This document shows positions 24,751 through 36,920 of a stretch of DNA of 64,000 bases, piece by piece; the stretch's first letter is position 1, and the number at the start of each line of letters is the position of its first letter. This DNA is from Hymenopus coronatus (lineage: Eukaryota; Arthropoda; Insecta; Mantodea; Hymenopodidae), in assembly GCA_030762935.1 (NCBI GenBank), contig CM060895.1, positions 40,476,001 through 40,540,000 on the forward strand, read 5' to 3'. Under the pieces are notes generated by a model. The model did not search any database, was not told the origin of the DNA, and saw only the letters and a list, made by a program, of their open reading frames with translations. Made by a program: the position numbers and the translations under genes.

Positions 24751-24805
24751 TGAATAATTTCTAAAATAAGTATGGAAATAAGCGGTCATTTACTATTCTT
24801 TGTAC

Positions 24806-26625
24806 AGGGTGTCCAGAAAACAGTAAGTATTTCGTGATTGAGATAACTTACGTATGTCTTTTTGTTACAGGTTGATCACTGAGCAGTATGTTTACTATTC
24901 CTGAAGTTATTGCAAATCATAAGTGCTCCTAGTGCTGAAATTCACCATGAAGAAGCGTACATATCATCTGCAAGTTTTGCACCAAATCCAAGATGGAATT
25001 TACAATTGACGTGAAAGACAAAGATTTAGGACTTCATTCAATTGACGACATATTGCGTCAATGTTAGCTGCACTTTTGGAAGGTAGGCCTTGTCGAGACT
25101 CGTCTACAACTCATCAACAACTCGTCGTTAAAATTTTTAACAGTTTCCATATTGTTTTATTCGTTGGTCCATCCAATGAAATTATAAACCACTGTTTCAC
25201 CAATTGAGAATATTTACTGTTTTAATTTGTTTATAAGTTATATTTTGATATATGTACATGCTCATTTGCATCAATATAACTTAAGACTAGACACTCATAG
25301 TGTTGATACTAGAAATAAACAAATTAAATATACCCAACTGTAGACTTGCCTTGACAAAGAATACTCATTATTTTAAGAATGTAGAATTTTAGAGCTGATA
25401 TTATATTTTATAATAAATTAGAAATTAAATTTAGATCATTGAACATGACAGTTTTTAAAAGAAAGCTTTTTAATTGGCCAGCTGAAATTACATTATTTCT
25501 ATTAGTGATTTTAATTACTACACTGTAATTGAGCATAAATTTATATATGTATTTGTATTTTTACTTTCTCTACATGTACTATGCACATAGAGTATAAAGA
25601 AAGTATTGCATTCCATCCACAAATTTGATACCGAGATCTCAACGGAAATGCACGATTCGGGTCCCCCTGAATAAAAAAAAAAACACTTTTAGAAAAAGGT
25701 CCTTGTGTGTACAGCTTAGCTCAAAAATGAGAAGACCGTTGAATACCAAACTTGGTATTTAAGTTTGGTATCTTCCAAGGATGCGATACGAAGATTTTCA
25801 AGAAAATCCCCCACTCCTAAGTACTCTTTACATGAAACTTTTTTCGAAATTTTTGATTTTCTCAAAAATGGCTGTAACGATTTTGATAAAAATCATCGTA
25901 TATTAAAGATATGTATCTAATAAATAAAATGATATCTTGAATTTTCAAGGGAATATCCTCTGAAGACTACTTTATTCTGGATGAAATTTACGTAATTTTT
26001 CATAACTGCTTAACCGTAAGAGATGGACAAAAACTTACCAAACAAAAAATGTAGAGCACGTTAAAAGACACAATTTATGTTATATACATTTCTTGTGAAG
26101 TTGATTGGTTTTTAGATATTCATTGTTATTGGTTTCAGCTTTAAAAACTTTATACTTTCCTCATAAGTGAATTTGTCAACTCCTGTTCAAACAAAGGAAC
26201 TTGAGCCACATAGCAACCAGCTTTTGACTATATATTGAGCCTATGCTACTCCCTTATTTCCTTTCTACTTGCATGGAAGCAAGTAATATAAATATTTCTG
26301 CTAATTTTTTCTCGATTAGCATGAAGTAAATAGAAGATAAGCTTTTTAGCAATAATTTGTAGCAGGGATGTAGAGAAAGTCACGTGAATGGAACACATCA
26401 GATTTGTTGTTGTTGACAATGTCCGTTTCTTATATAGTTATGATTTTGGACAGATAAGATTGATTGATTTCTAAGTTTCCGTTGAAACCGTATCGCAGCT
26501 CATCGCACATGTCATCGACATTACGTTCAGGAATTTCAACATGCTGCTCAGTGATCAACCTGTATCAAAAAGACATTCGTAAGTTGCCTCATTCATGAAA
26601 TGGTTACTTATTTTGTGGGCACCCT
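24806..26625. mobile_element. Long-TIR element with nested HER copy
   Basis: The 24806-24906 arm (AGGGTGTCCAGAAAACAGTAAG ... TTGATCACTGAGCAGTATGTT) is inverted at 26528-26625 (AACATGCTGCTCAGTGATCAA ... GGGCACCCT). The arms are about 100 bp with moderate divergence. The interior between arms includes a complete HER (25556-26404). No transposase is evident. The superfamily is not identified. Confidence 0.85.
25556..26404 (+). repeat. HER copy, full length, short microsatellite
   Basis: The hairpin has decayed (ACATGTACTATGCACATAGAGTATAAAG). The microsatellite is only TTGTGTGTAC. The tail is GTCACGTGAATGGAACACATCAGATTTG. It is nested in a TIR element. Confidence 0.92.
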
Positions 26626-27160
26626 TTATAAGTATTTTGCACGCGGATATTCTGACCGCCAAGTATGATGAAAGCAACTGCCCAATAATCGTAATCATGT
26701 CCGAACATGTAAAGCATGTATTAAAAGGAAGTTGCGTTAATCGATTATGTTCTTTCGCAACATCACGCTTGGGTGATCACATCACCTAAGGGGATTATTT
26801 GGCCGAAATATCCAAGATAATTTTAGCTAAGGTCGCCCTAATATTTCGTAGATATCGTACTTTCTTTTAGACAGAAAGCTAAAACTTGAAATGCATTTAT
26901 GAGTGTTTTTTTCAAGTGCAGTTTCAAATTACATTTACATCGGAATTATAAAAGACATTGAACTACTCTTATATTTTCAAAGAAATTCGTGAATCGAAAC
27001 AAGGCCAACTGGATTGAGTATAATATACGCCCAAAAATTCACACCGAAACAAAATAGTAGTATGCATGGATGAGTATCCAGGTCAGCTGCTATCCTTTAA
27101 GCAATGTGAAGTAAGTATTCTATATGAGTATTAGATATACAGAATTGAATTGGTACACAG
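26626..27160. other. Unassigned AT-rich interval
   Basis: A short HER-like phrase (CGCCCAAAAATTCACACCGAAA) occurs near 27028. I see no gene. Confidence 0.4.
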
Positions 27161-27162
27161 GT

Positions 27163-27797
27163 GGAGAAAGTATTGCATTTCACCCAAAAATTCGAAGCCG
27201 AGATTTCACCAGAAATGCACGTTTTGGGGTCCCCTGTATCCAAGTACAGTATTTCTGAAAAAATGTCTGTGGTATTGGTATTTAAGTTTAGTGGCTTCCT
27301 AGGATACGACATAAAGATTTTCAGGAAAATTCTCCTCCCCAAACTTTCTTTTATTTGAAAAAATATTTGAATTGTGGTTTTCTTAAAAGATGGCTGTAAT
27401 GATTTTGATTTAAATTACTGTATATTAAAGATGCTTAAATAATAAACAATATGTATATCTTGTATTTTCTGTTAACAGCTTCTCTCCATTCTGGATGACT
27501 TTTGCATAACTGGTAAACCGTTAAGATATCAACTAAAACTTACTGCACAAGAAATGTAGATCTCGTTAAAACACTAAGTGCGGTGCAAAGAAACTACTTT
27601 TTATCACACAACAACCAGCTTTTAAGTGATTTGGCTATCATTTTAGTTAGTGTACCTATCCCTTATTTCCCTACTTACAAGGAAGCAAGTAATAAAACCA
27701 TTTCTGCTCATACAGAACTAAGATTAAGGTTTTTAAAAATAATCTGTTGCAGAGATGTAGAAGAAGTCATGTGGATGGAATACATAAGGTTTTTAAT
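27163..27797 (+). repeat. HER copy with internal deletions
   Basis: Head block GAGAAAGTATTGCATTTCACCC without a hairpin. The microsatellite and the TTCGTGGAGTTGACC region are missing. The tail is GTCATGTGGATGGAATACATAAG. Confidence 0.82.
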
Positions 27798-28079
27798 ACT
27801 TGCTGTATAATTAACTTGCCTTCCATTGTTTAAATCAGTCACTTTGAGGGAGATGCAATTTGGACAGTTTACTAAAATTTTCTATGCGTACAATTACTTT
27901 GATATACAAAGAGGCTATTGTTGAAAATTACATGCACTAAAATACAAAAACAAGCATAAAAATGCACTGAATATTGCCCAAGTACGCAGATAGAAATGGT
28001 CAATCAAATTCTATAATTATGCCTTTTTTGTGTAAACACTAACAATAAACCATTAGATCCTGTGACTACGCCCTATGAC

Positions 28080-28490
28080 CGTAATCGCCGAACGTGTGTG
28101 AAGGGCTTGCTTCGCAACTCATAGCTGATTGTTGGCATCCATTGTTATATTGTGTTAGCGGACACCTGTGGCAGCGGGGAGGTTTCTTGGACGTCGAGTC
28201 GGTATTGTTACACCTGGGTGAGTTTGTGACAGCACGAGCGACTGTTCTGGAAGCTCCTAGTCATGGGATCGAGATTATAAACGAGAACGAAGCCCTGCCG
28301 AGCGTTCAATTTCCACTAGGAATGCATCGCGTGCAACAATTAAGTTTCGTTGGAAAATTCGTAGCAAGCTGTAATCGTCGCCGCAGCAAACGTCCAAAAG
28401 AAACTATATGGCAGAATTTTTATGAAAATATTGGAAGCTATTTGTGAGCAGATCTTTATTGTAATCAGTATGTGGAAGAAATAAAGCAGT
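28080..28490 (+). other. GC-richer unique segment, possible transcribed exon
   Basis: The sequence is complex and CpG-containing, unlike its flanks. GTGAGT at 28218-28223 after CACCTGG resembles a splice donor, and AATAAA at 28480-28485 resembles a poly(A) signal. The plus frame is open from 28094 to 28447, but its first ATG is at about 28322, leaving only ~41 codons with a basic RRRSKRPKETIWQNF stretch. It could be a noncoding exon, a short coding exon or an unrecognised mobile-element part. Confidence 0.35.
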
Positions 28491-28534
28491 TTTTGGAAAA
28501 ATATATAGTATTCGTTACAATATTACACGTCTCT

Positions 28535-28665
28535 AATTCTAGCAAGTAGAGGAAGTATTGCATTCCACCCAAAAATCGATACAAAAATTTCACCGGAAAT
28601 TACATTTGGAGCCCCCCGGAATAAAAAAGAAAAAACTTAGAAAAAGGTGCAGACGTACCGCGCGC

Positions 28666-28706
<41 letters not shown>

Positions 28707-28724
28707 CGCGCTCCCCCCCCCCCC
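28535..28724 (+). repeat. HER head fragment with (GT)n-(CG)n-(C)n tract
   Basis: CATTCCACCCAAAAATCGATAC and the following head blocks, then a compound microsatellite at 28670-28724: GT units passing into CG units and a C12 run. Confidence 0.85.
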
Positions 28725-28939
28725 TTAATATTTTGGCAAATACGTATATAACCTAATCTGCAAAACTCGCGGTAGCAATTATCCTCCGATAAGAAGAAGA
28801 AAAAAGAGTCAAACATGGTGAATGAAATAAAACAAATAAAAACTTCTGTTATTAACCGCTGAGGTGCTCCATTCACACGATTTTTTTCTAATATAGTTTG
28901 ACAAAAATTATTTTTACAAACACGTATTTCTCCCTACTT

Positions 28940-29535
28940 CTTCTGCTATTTGAGATAAGCTTTAGTAGAAATGATTGTATTACTTAGTTCCTTGTAAGTA
29001 GAAGGGAAATAGGGAACTACACTAGTCAAATGTTTTAAAGCCATCCGCTATGTGATGCAATAGAAATTCAATTTTCTTTCAATGACAAAGGGGAAAAAAG
29101 TGAACAACGACCTCGCATTTGAGAAAAAGCAAAAGAATTATGTTTATCTCTACAAAAAAAAAAAAAAAAAAGTACCTACATGACAAATTGTGCGTTTTAA
29201 CGAATCTACATTGTTGTGTAGCAAGACTTTGTCTATGTCTTACGGTTTACCAGTTATGTAAAAGTCATTCATAGTGAAGAGGACTTCAAGATATAATTTT
29301 CTTTCCAGTGCGCGTCTTTAATATACAGTACTTTAATGTAAATCATTTGAGTCATTTTTGAGAAAATTTAAAATTTCGAAAAAATTTGCATATAAATGGT
29401 AGTTTGGATGGGGGAGATTTTCATGAATTTTTTCGTTTAAAATTTTTGGAAGATACTAAACTTTAATAACCATTTCAGTTTTGGTTTATCGTGTACATAC
29501 ACACATATACACACAAGGATTTTTGCCTAAAACTA
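28940..29535 (-). repeat. HER copy, truncated at both ends
   Basis: Starts inside the tail (TTTGAGATAAGCTTTAGTAG) and stops at ACACACAAGGATTTTTG. A run of about 18 A lies at 29155-29171. Confidence 0.82.
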
Positions 29536-29537
29536 CT

Positions 29538-30376
29538 TTTTACTTTCTCTACACGTACTATATACATAATGTACAGAAAAGGAATTGTAATACACCCAAA
29601 AATTTGATACCGAGATTTCACCAGAAATATGCGTTTTGAGATCCCTCAATCCAAAAAGTGCTTTTAGAAAAATGCCCGTGTGTGTGTGTGTGGATGGGTG
29701 GGTGGACAGCATTGCTCATAAACGATAAGTACGTTGAATACCAAACTTGGTATTTAAGCTCAGTATCTTCCAAGGATGTCACACGAAGGTTTTCAAAAAA
29801 ATCTTCCCCATCCCAATAATAAATAGATAAAAATTTGGAATTTTTTATTTTCTCAAAAATATTTCTAACGATTTTGATTAAAATATCGTATATTAAAGGT
29901 ATTTACATGGCAAATAAAATTTATATCTTGCATATTCTAGGAATAGCCTCTGAAAACTACATTTTACATAACTGGTTAACCATGAGAGATGGACAAAATC
30001 CTACTTAACAGAAAACATAGATATCGTTAAAACACAATTTATGATATGTACATTATTTTGAAGGAGTTGGCCGTTTGAGATATTCCTTGTTATTGGTTTA
30101 TGGTTTAAAAAACATGGTTTTCTTATACGGGAGCTTATCCACTCCTGACCACGCAAAGAAACGGATTTCAATCCCGTAGCAATCACATTTTAAAAATTTC
30201 TTTTAGCCTAGTGTATTCCCTTATTTCCCTTCGACTTATAAAGAACTAAGTAACAAGATTGCTTCTGCTAATGCTTATCTGTATTAGTATAAAATATATA
30301 GAATAGTACGCTTTTTGACAGTAAAGTGTTACAGAGAGGTAAAGAAAGTCATGTGAATGGAACACATCAGATTTTT
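29538..30376 (+). repeat. HER copy, full length, tail abuts next head
   Basis: The hairpin TCTCTACACGTACTATATACATAATGTACAGA is imperfect. (GT)n is at 29680-29692. The tail CATGTGAATGGAACACATCAGA runs into a T-run that is shared with the head of the next forward copy. Confidence 0.92.
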
Positions 30377-31150
30377 ACTTTCTCTACACGTACTATGTAC
30401 ACAGTGTATAGAGAAGGTATTTATTCCACCCAAAATTCCATACCGAGATTTCAACGGAAATACATGTTTTGGGTCCCCCTGAATCCAAAAGAAATACAAA
30501 CGATTGTATTTAAATTTGGTATTTAAATTTGGTATCTTCCAAGGATGCGACACGAAGAATTTCAAGAGCATCCTCTCACCCCCAACTACCCTTTACATGG
30601 AAAACATTTCAAAATTTTTGATTTTCTCAAAAATGCTTTAACGATTTTGATTAAGAATCTCTTATATTTAAGATATTTACATGCCAAATAAAAAGTATAT
30701 CTTGAATGTTTTAGGAATAACCTTCTAAAGACCTCTCTATTCTGGAAGATTTTATTGAATTTTGCAATACTGGCAAACCGTAAGAGATAGACAAAAACTT
30801 ACTGCACAAAAAATGTAGATCACGATAAAACATGCATTTTTTTCGTGGAGTTGATCGTTTTTGAGATATTCCTAGTAATATGTTTCAGCTTTAAAAATCG
30901 TATACTTTTCTCATACAGGTCAACTCCTGTTCATACAAAGGAACTTCAGTCACATAGCAACCAGCTTTTGACTATTCACTTTAACCTATGGTATTCACTT
31001 ATTTCCTTTCTACTTACAAGGAAGCAAGCAATCTCTTTCTGCTAATTTTTTCTCTATTAGCATGAAAGAAATAGAAGCACAAGCTTTTTAACAATCATTT
31101 TTTTGCAGAAATGTAGAGAAAGTCATGTGAATGAAACTTATCAGATGTTT
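30372..31150 (+). repeat. HER copy without microsatellite
   Basis: The hairpin is strong (CTACACGTACTATGTACACAGTGTATAGAG). The segment from AGAAAAAGGTCC through the GT tract is deleted, joining CCAAAAGAAATAC to TTGGTATTTAAATTTGG. Tail GTCATGTGAATGAAACTTATCAGA. Confidence 0.92.
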
Positions 31151-31262
31151 TGATCTTGGGTAGCCTAAAATGTGTATTTCCACGTGATATCTTGGTACCG
31201 AATTTTTGGGTGGAATAAAATACGTTCTCTACTTATGTATATGTTCTAAGTAGAGAAAGTAA
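31150..31262 (-). repeat. HER head fragment with alternative hairpin
   Basis: Ends CTCTACTTATGTATATGTTCTAAGTAGAGAAAGTA. The stem is CTCTACTTA/TAAGTAGAG rather than the usual sequence. Confidence 0.8.
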
Positions 31263-31569
31263 ATATCTATTGGATTGAATGATTACGTTTAATTAGCTGA
31301 GTAAAGTGCAGTTATGGCGTATCGCCATGGAAATGTAGCTATAGCTACACAATGTGCATTCATTCATGTCCAGCTAATCACTGAGGCACGATATTACATG
31401 GTCAGGTTCACGAGTAAACACTGCCCTATCCGACCTTGAGGTTTAACGGATGCGAGACATCAATGACAAAGGACCTGTATCTTCTCAGTTTACATAGCTT
31501 TCAACTCCAATATATAGGTACATGATATTGGTTAATTTAGTAATAACAATAATTAATAAAATAATAACA

Positions 31570-32376
31570 ACAAAAATCTAATGTGTTCCATTTACATGAC
31601 TTTCTCTACTTCTCTGTAACAGATTATTGTTAGTAAGTATCTTCTTCTATTTATTTCAAGCTAATCAAGAACAAATTAGCAGAAATAGTCTTATTACCTG
31701 CTTCCTTGTAAGTAGAAGCGAAATATGGGAGTATCATAGGTTAAAGTGACAGTCAAAAGCTGGTTGCTATGTAACTGAAGTTCCTTTATTTGTATGGACT
31801 TTAGTTGACAAATTCCTGTATGAGAAAGTAAAATTTTTCAAAGTAGAAACCAAAAACAAGGAATATCTCAAAAACGGCCAACTCTACGAAAAAAAAATGT
31901 ATATAACATAAATTGTGTGTATTGACGTGCTCTACATGTTTTGTGTGGCAAGTTTTTGTCTATCTCTTACAGTTTAGCAGTTATGCAAAATTCCGTAAAA
32001 TGCATCCAGAATGAAATTGTCTTTAGAGGTTATTCCCAGAAAATTTAAGATATACATTTTATTTGTGAGGTAAATATCTTTAGTATACGATATTTTAATT
32101 AAAATCGTTAGAGCCATTTTTGAGAAATGTAAATTTTCGTAAAAAGATCCATGCAAAGGGTAGTTTGGGGTGGGGTATTTTCTTAAAAATCTTCGTGTTG
32201 CATCCTTGGTAGATACCAAAATTAAATACCAAGTTTGGTATTCAACGGTCTTTTCTTCTTTGATTCAGGAGAACCCAAAACATATATCTCCGATGAAATC
32301 TCAGTATCGAATTTTTAGGTACATTACAATACCTTCTTTGTACACTATATACATAGTACGTGTAGAGAAAGTAAAA
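31570..32376 (-). repeat. HER copy, full length without microsatellite
   Basis: Begins AAAAATCTAATGTGTTCC and ends with the hairpin ACACTATATACATAGTACGTGTAGAGAAAGTA. The GT/CA tract is deleted (TTTCTTCTTTGATTCAGGAG). Confidence 0.92.
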
Positions 32377-32728
32377 ACCGAAAGGCAAAGGACACGGTTA
32401 CATAACGAATCATTCATACGCGAATCAGCGACCTGACATCAGTTTAGAAACCAGTTTAAATACTATTCTACGTCTTGTACTTCTACACGTCTCTTGGCAA
32501 CACTCTAAATACAAGAGATTCTTTAAAAATCACTTAACAACTAATAATCCTGAGGCGATTTGCTCGACATAATCATTCACAGTTTGACAACAGTAATCAA
32601 GTCTGCTGCCACTAACAGTAAAATATGGCTCAGTGATGGCTCCCGTTTGATAGGATGGATTGAGGATTCGTGACCTAGAACCAGTCTTTTTCATTTCCCT
32701 GGGAAAGTATACCACTACTGTTAATTTA

Positions 32729-34332
32729 TATTTTACTTTCTCTACACGTACTATGTACACAGTGTATAGAGAAGGTATTGTATTTCACCCAAAAATTTGA
32801 TACCGAAATTTCTACGAAAATATGTGTTTGGATCCCCTGAATTAAAAAAAAAATCTGATGTGATCCATTCACATGACTTTCTCTACATCTCTGCAACAAA
32901 TTATTGTTAAAAAACTTACGATTCTATTTACTTCATGCTAATCGAAAAACAATTGTAGAAAGTCTTATAACTTGCTTACTTGTAACTAGAAGCGAAATCA
33001 GGGAGTACCATACGTTAAAGTGATAGTTAAAAGCCGGTTCCTATGTGCCTCAAGTTCCTTTGTTTGCATGTACAGGAGTTGACAAATTTCTGTATGAGAG
33101 AAGTATAAGTTTTTCAAAGCTGAAATAAAAAATAAGGGATACCTAAAAAAATAATCAACTCCACGAATATATATATATATTAAAACACACAACTTATGTC
33201 AGTGTGGTAAGCTTTTGTCCATCTTTTACGGTTTAGCAGTTATGCAAAATTCCGTAAAATTCATCCCGGATAAAGTAGTTTTCAGAGGCTACTCCCTAAA
33301 AATTCAAGGTCTACATTATATTTGCGAGGTAAATATCTTTAATATACGTTATTTTAATCAAAATCGTTAGTCATTTTTGAGAAAATGTTGGTATTTAACG
33401 GTCTTTTCGTTTTTGAGCTACGCTGTCCACAGACACACAGAAACACACACACACACATACACACACGGACGTTTTTCCAAAAATGCTTTTTTTTTTTTTT
33501 TGGATTCAGGGGAAGCAACAATATGTATTTCCAGTGAAATCTCGGTATCGAATTTTTGGGTGGAATACAATGCCTTCTCTATACACTATGCACATAATAC
33601 GTGTAGAGAAAGTAAAACGCATTTTTAGAAAAAGGTCCGTGTGTATGTGAGAGTGTGTGTTTGTGAACAGCATAGCTCAAATACGAAAAGATATTTAAAT
33701 ACCAAACTTAGTATTTAAGTTTGGTATCTTCCAAGGATCCGACACAAGATTTTCAAGAAAATCCCCCCACCTGCAACTACCATTTACATGGAACATTTTT
33801 CGAAAATCGATTTTCTCAAAAATTGCTCTAATAATTTTCAGTAAAATATCGTATATTAAATATATTTACATGACAAATGAAATGTATATCTTGAATTTTC
33901 TGGGAATAGCTTTTGAAGACCACTTTATTCTGGATGAACTTTACAGGATTTTGGAAACTGCTAAACCGTAAGAGATGGACAAAAACTAACCGTATAAAAA
34001 TGTATATCACGTTAAAACACACAATTTATGTTATATACATTTTTTTCGTGAAGTTGATTGCTTTTGAGATATTCCTTGACATTAGTTTAAAATTAAAAAA
34101 CATATACTTTTTTCATACAGGAATTTGTCAACTGCTGTCCATACAAACAAAGGAACTTTAGTCACATAGCAGATTTTGATTATCACTTTAACCTATGGTA
34201 CCCCATTATTTCGCTTCTACTTACAAGGAAGCAAGTACTAAGAGTATTTCTGCTATTTTTTTTAACGATTTTTAACTAAAATTTATTACAGAGATTTAGA
34301 GAAAGTCATGTGAATGGAACACATCAGATTTT
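32729..34332 (+). repeat. HER copy split by a nested reverse HER
   Basis: The head is at 32729-32846, up to CCCCTGAATTAAAAA. The same copy continues at 33618 (CGCATTTTTAGAAAAAGGTCC) and runs to GTGAATGGAACACATCAGA at 34332. The nested copy is inserted in the A-run between these two phrases. Confidence 0.9.
32847..33617 (-). repeat. HER copy nested in another HER
   Basis: AAAATCTGATGTGATCCATTC to CACATAATACGTGTAGAGAAAGTAAAA. (AC)n is at 33430-33467. Because the host copy is continuous on both sides, the ends of the element can be read directly. Confidence 0.93.
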
Positions 34333-34404
34333 TCCTTGTAAACCTGAATTGAAAAACAAGTTTAATTATACACAGGGACTTTAAAAGCCTACACCATCCT
34401 GTCC

Positions 34405-35253
34405 ACAACAGAAAAAAATCTGATGTGTTCCATTCACATGACCTTCTCTACATCTCTGCAACAAATTATTCTATTTACTTCATATAATCGAGAAAAAAAT
34501 TAGCAGAAATAGTCTTATTACTTGCTTCCTAGTTAGTAGAAGCGAAATAAGGGGGTACCATAGTTTAAAGTCATAGTCAAAAGTTGGTTGCTATGTGACT
34601 GAAGTTCCTTTGTTTGTATGGACAGGGGTTGACAAATTCCTGTATGAGAACTATGTTTTTCGAAGCTAAAACCAAAAAACAAGGAATATCTCAAAAACGA
34701 TCAACTCCACGAAAAAATTCATATAACTTAAATTGTCTGTTTTAACGTGCTCCAAGTTTTTCATGGAAAAGTTTTTATCCATCTCTTACGGTTTAGCGGT
34801 TATTCAAAATTCCGAAAAGTCATCGAGAATAAAGAAGTCTTCAGAGGCTATTTCCAGAAAATTCAAGATATACATTTTATTTGTCAGGTAAATATCTTTC
34901 ATATACGATATTTTAATCAAAATCCATTGAGCCATTTTTAAGAAAATCAAAATTTTCTAAAAAAGTTCCATGTAAAGGGTAGTTTGGGGTGGGGAATTTT
35001 TATCAAAATCTTCGCGTCGCATCCCTGGAAGATACTAAACTTAAATATGAGTACCATGTACCGACTTTTCGTTTTTGAGTTATCGTGTTTACAGGCAGGC
35101 ACACGGACACACACACACACCTTTTTTCTGAAAATGCTTTTTTTCGTTACAGTGGAGCCTAAAACATATATTTTCGGTAAAATTGGTATCGAATTTTTGG
35201 GTGGAGTGCAATACCTTCTCTATGTAGATAGTACATGTAGAGAAAGTAGTAAT
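34405..35253 (-). repeat. HER copy, full length
   Basis: AAAAAATCTGATGTGTTCC to TATGTAGATAGTACATGTAGAGAAAGTA. The (AC)n tract is short, at 35097-35120. Confidence 0.92.
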
Positions 35254-35636
35254 ACACCGTTAAGCTCAAAGTATTACCTGCAGTTGTCATATCCTTTCCA
35301 AAGAAGAGTAAAAGTAGTTAGGTCTTGCGCATTACTATCTGCTTATATAACGTATGTCTTGCAATGCTGTTAATATTGCAGAGTAAAGTCAAACTTTAAT
35401 TTATTGTTGTGCAACGGATCAATCAAGAGATCTGAGCAAGATAACATGGCCACTGAACTGCCTTGAAACAGGTAGCACGGACAAGCTACCAAACTGGGAT
35501 TGACATGGCACATCCAGCAGTAGAAGAAGGCATGCCAAAGGATTTGATGAGAGTGCAGATCTAAAAGTTGCAGTACAATAACACAGAATATTTTGCTTGT
35601 ATTAGAAATGTTTTTTATACTATTCGAACGAGTTTA
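35254..35636. other. Unassigned interval
   Basis: No repeat similarity and no coding signal seen. Confidence 0.4.
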
Positions 35637-35786
35637 TTTTTTACTTTCTCTAGCCCCATATGTACAATGTACTTACGGATGGAGAAGTGTTGTATTCCAC
35701 CCAAAAATTCGATACCGAGATTTCACCGGAAATACATGTTATAGAACTCCCTGTATCCAAAAAAAAAAAGCATTTTCCGAAAAAGG

Positions 35787-35841
<55 letters not shown>

Positions 35842-36597
35842 GTGTGTCTGTGAACACGATAACTCAAAAGCAAAAAGTAGCTAAATAACAAACTTGGTAT
35901 TTAAGTTTAATATCTTCAAGGGACGCGACACGAAGATTTTGAGAAAAATCCCCCCACCCCAAACTACCCTTTACATGGAACTTTTTTCGAAAATTTTGAT
36001 TTTTTTAAAAATGGCTCTAACGATTTTGATTAAAATATCATATATTAAAGATACTTACCTAACAAATAAAATGTATATCTTGAATTTTCTGGCAATAGCT
36101 TCTGAAGAGCTGTTTATTCTGGATGAATTTTGCTTAATTTGGCATAACTAGTAAACCGTAAGAGACAGATAAAAACTTACTGCACAAAACATTTATGTAT
36201 TGTTAAAATACACAAGTTAGGTTATATACATTTTTCTCGTGGAGCTTACCGTTTTCGAGGTATGCATTGTTATTAGTTTCAGTTGTGAAGTACTTACACT
36301 TTTCTCAGACGGGAGTGTCCGTTTTTCTTTTGTTCTACTCCTGGCCAAGAAAAGAAGCGATTTGTAATGACAATCGCATAACGACAGCTTTTAAAACATT
36401 TGACTATTGGTTTAGCCTAGTGTATTCCCTTATTTTCTTCCTACTAAATAATAGGAACTTCCTACGGAACTAAATAATAAGAACATTGTGCTAATGAGTA
36501 CCACGATTAGCAAGATGCAGAGAGAAGAAGAATCTTACGTATGAAGTTTGTAGAACAGCTAGAGAAAGTCATGTGAGTGTAACACATCAGATTTTTA
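35637..36597 (+). repeat. HER copy, full length, long GT tract
   Basis: The head is variant (CTCTAGCCCCATATGTAC). (GT)n at 35789-35839 is about 25 units. The tail half belongs to a longer subtype with TTTTCTTTTGTTCTACTCCTGGCC. The end GTAACACATCAGATTTTT abuts a reverse copy tail-to-tail. Confidence 0.92.
35789..35839. repeat. (GT)n microsatellite in HER
   Basis: The longest uninterrupted GT tract among the HER copies, apart from the one at 61343. Confidence 0.97.
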
Positions 36598-36920
36598 ATC
36601 CAATGTGTTTCATCACATGTCTTTCTCTACCTATTTTGTAACACATTATTCTTGTAAAAGTTTCTTCTGCTCTCTATATTCTAATGAAGATAAACTTTAG
36701 CAGAAATTGTCTTCTTGCTTGCTTCCTTCTAAGCTAAGGCACTAGCGACTAGTTAAAGCGATAGTTAAATCGTTTAACTTGAAATGCCCTTCTCTCTGCA
36801 TGACCAGTATGAAAAAACTGAAGAGCGACTTCCCATTCGACAATAAGGCTTTTGTGAGGTAAGCTTTTGTCTATTTGATGGCTTACCAATTATGCAAGAG
36901 ATTCAGAATGAGTGGTTATT
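36597..36920 (-). repeat. HER copy, tail part only
   Basis: AATCCAATGTGTTTCATCACATG to the ATTCAGAATGAGTGG block. The head side is missing. Confidence 0.8.

Noticed and set aside
24806..26625. The two long-TIR elements and the HER being one composite element
   Set aside because: The arms of the two TIR elements are different and most HER copies lack any such arms, so nesting is the simpler reading.
28094..28447. 117-codon open frame
   Set aside because: It begins at GTG and the first ATG leaves about 41 codons. Described as a possible exon only, not as a CDS.
32846..33617. HER as a canonical Helitron (5' TC, 3' CTRR)
   Set aside because: The guest copy does start with TC, but the hairpin end reads GAGAAAGTA rather than CTRR. 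The Helentron-type comparison fits better and remains unproven.
35660..35884. Cys-Val and Thr-His repeat peptides (VCVCVC, THTHTH)
   Set aside because: Direct translations of (GT)n microsatellites.
35894..36151. Similar open frames (DTKILRKIP...LTNKMYILNFLGIASEDLFIL) recurring in many places, suggesting a protein family
   Set aside because: They are the same segment of HER copies. Each copy is broken by frameshifts at different points, starts are not conserved and the residue content is what AT-rich sequence gives. I see no sign of selection on the frame.
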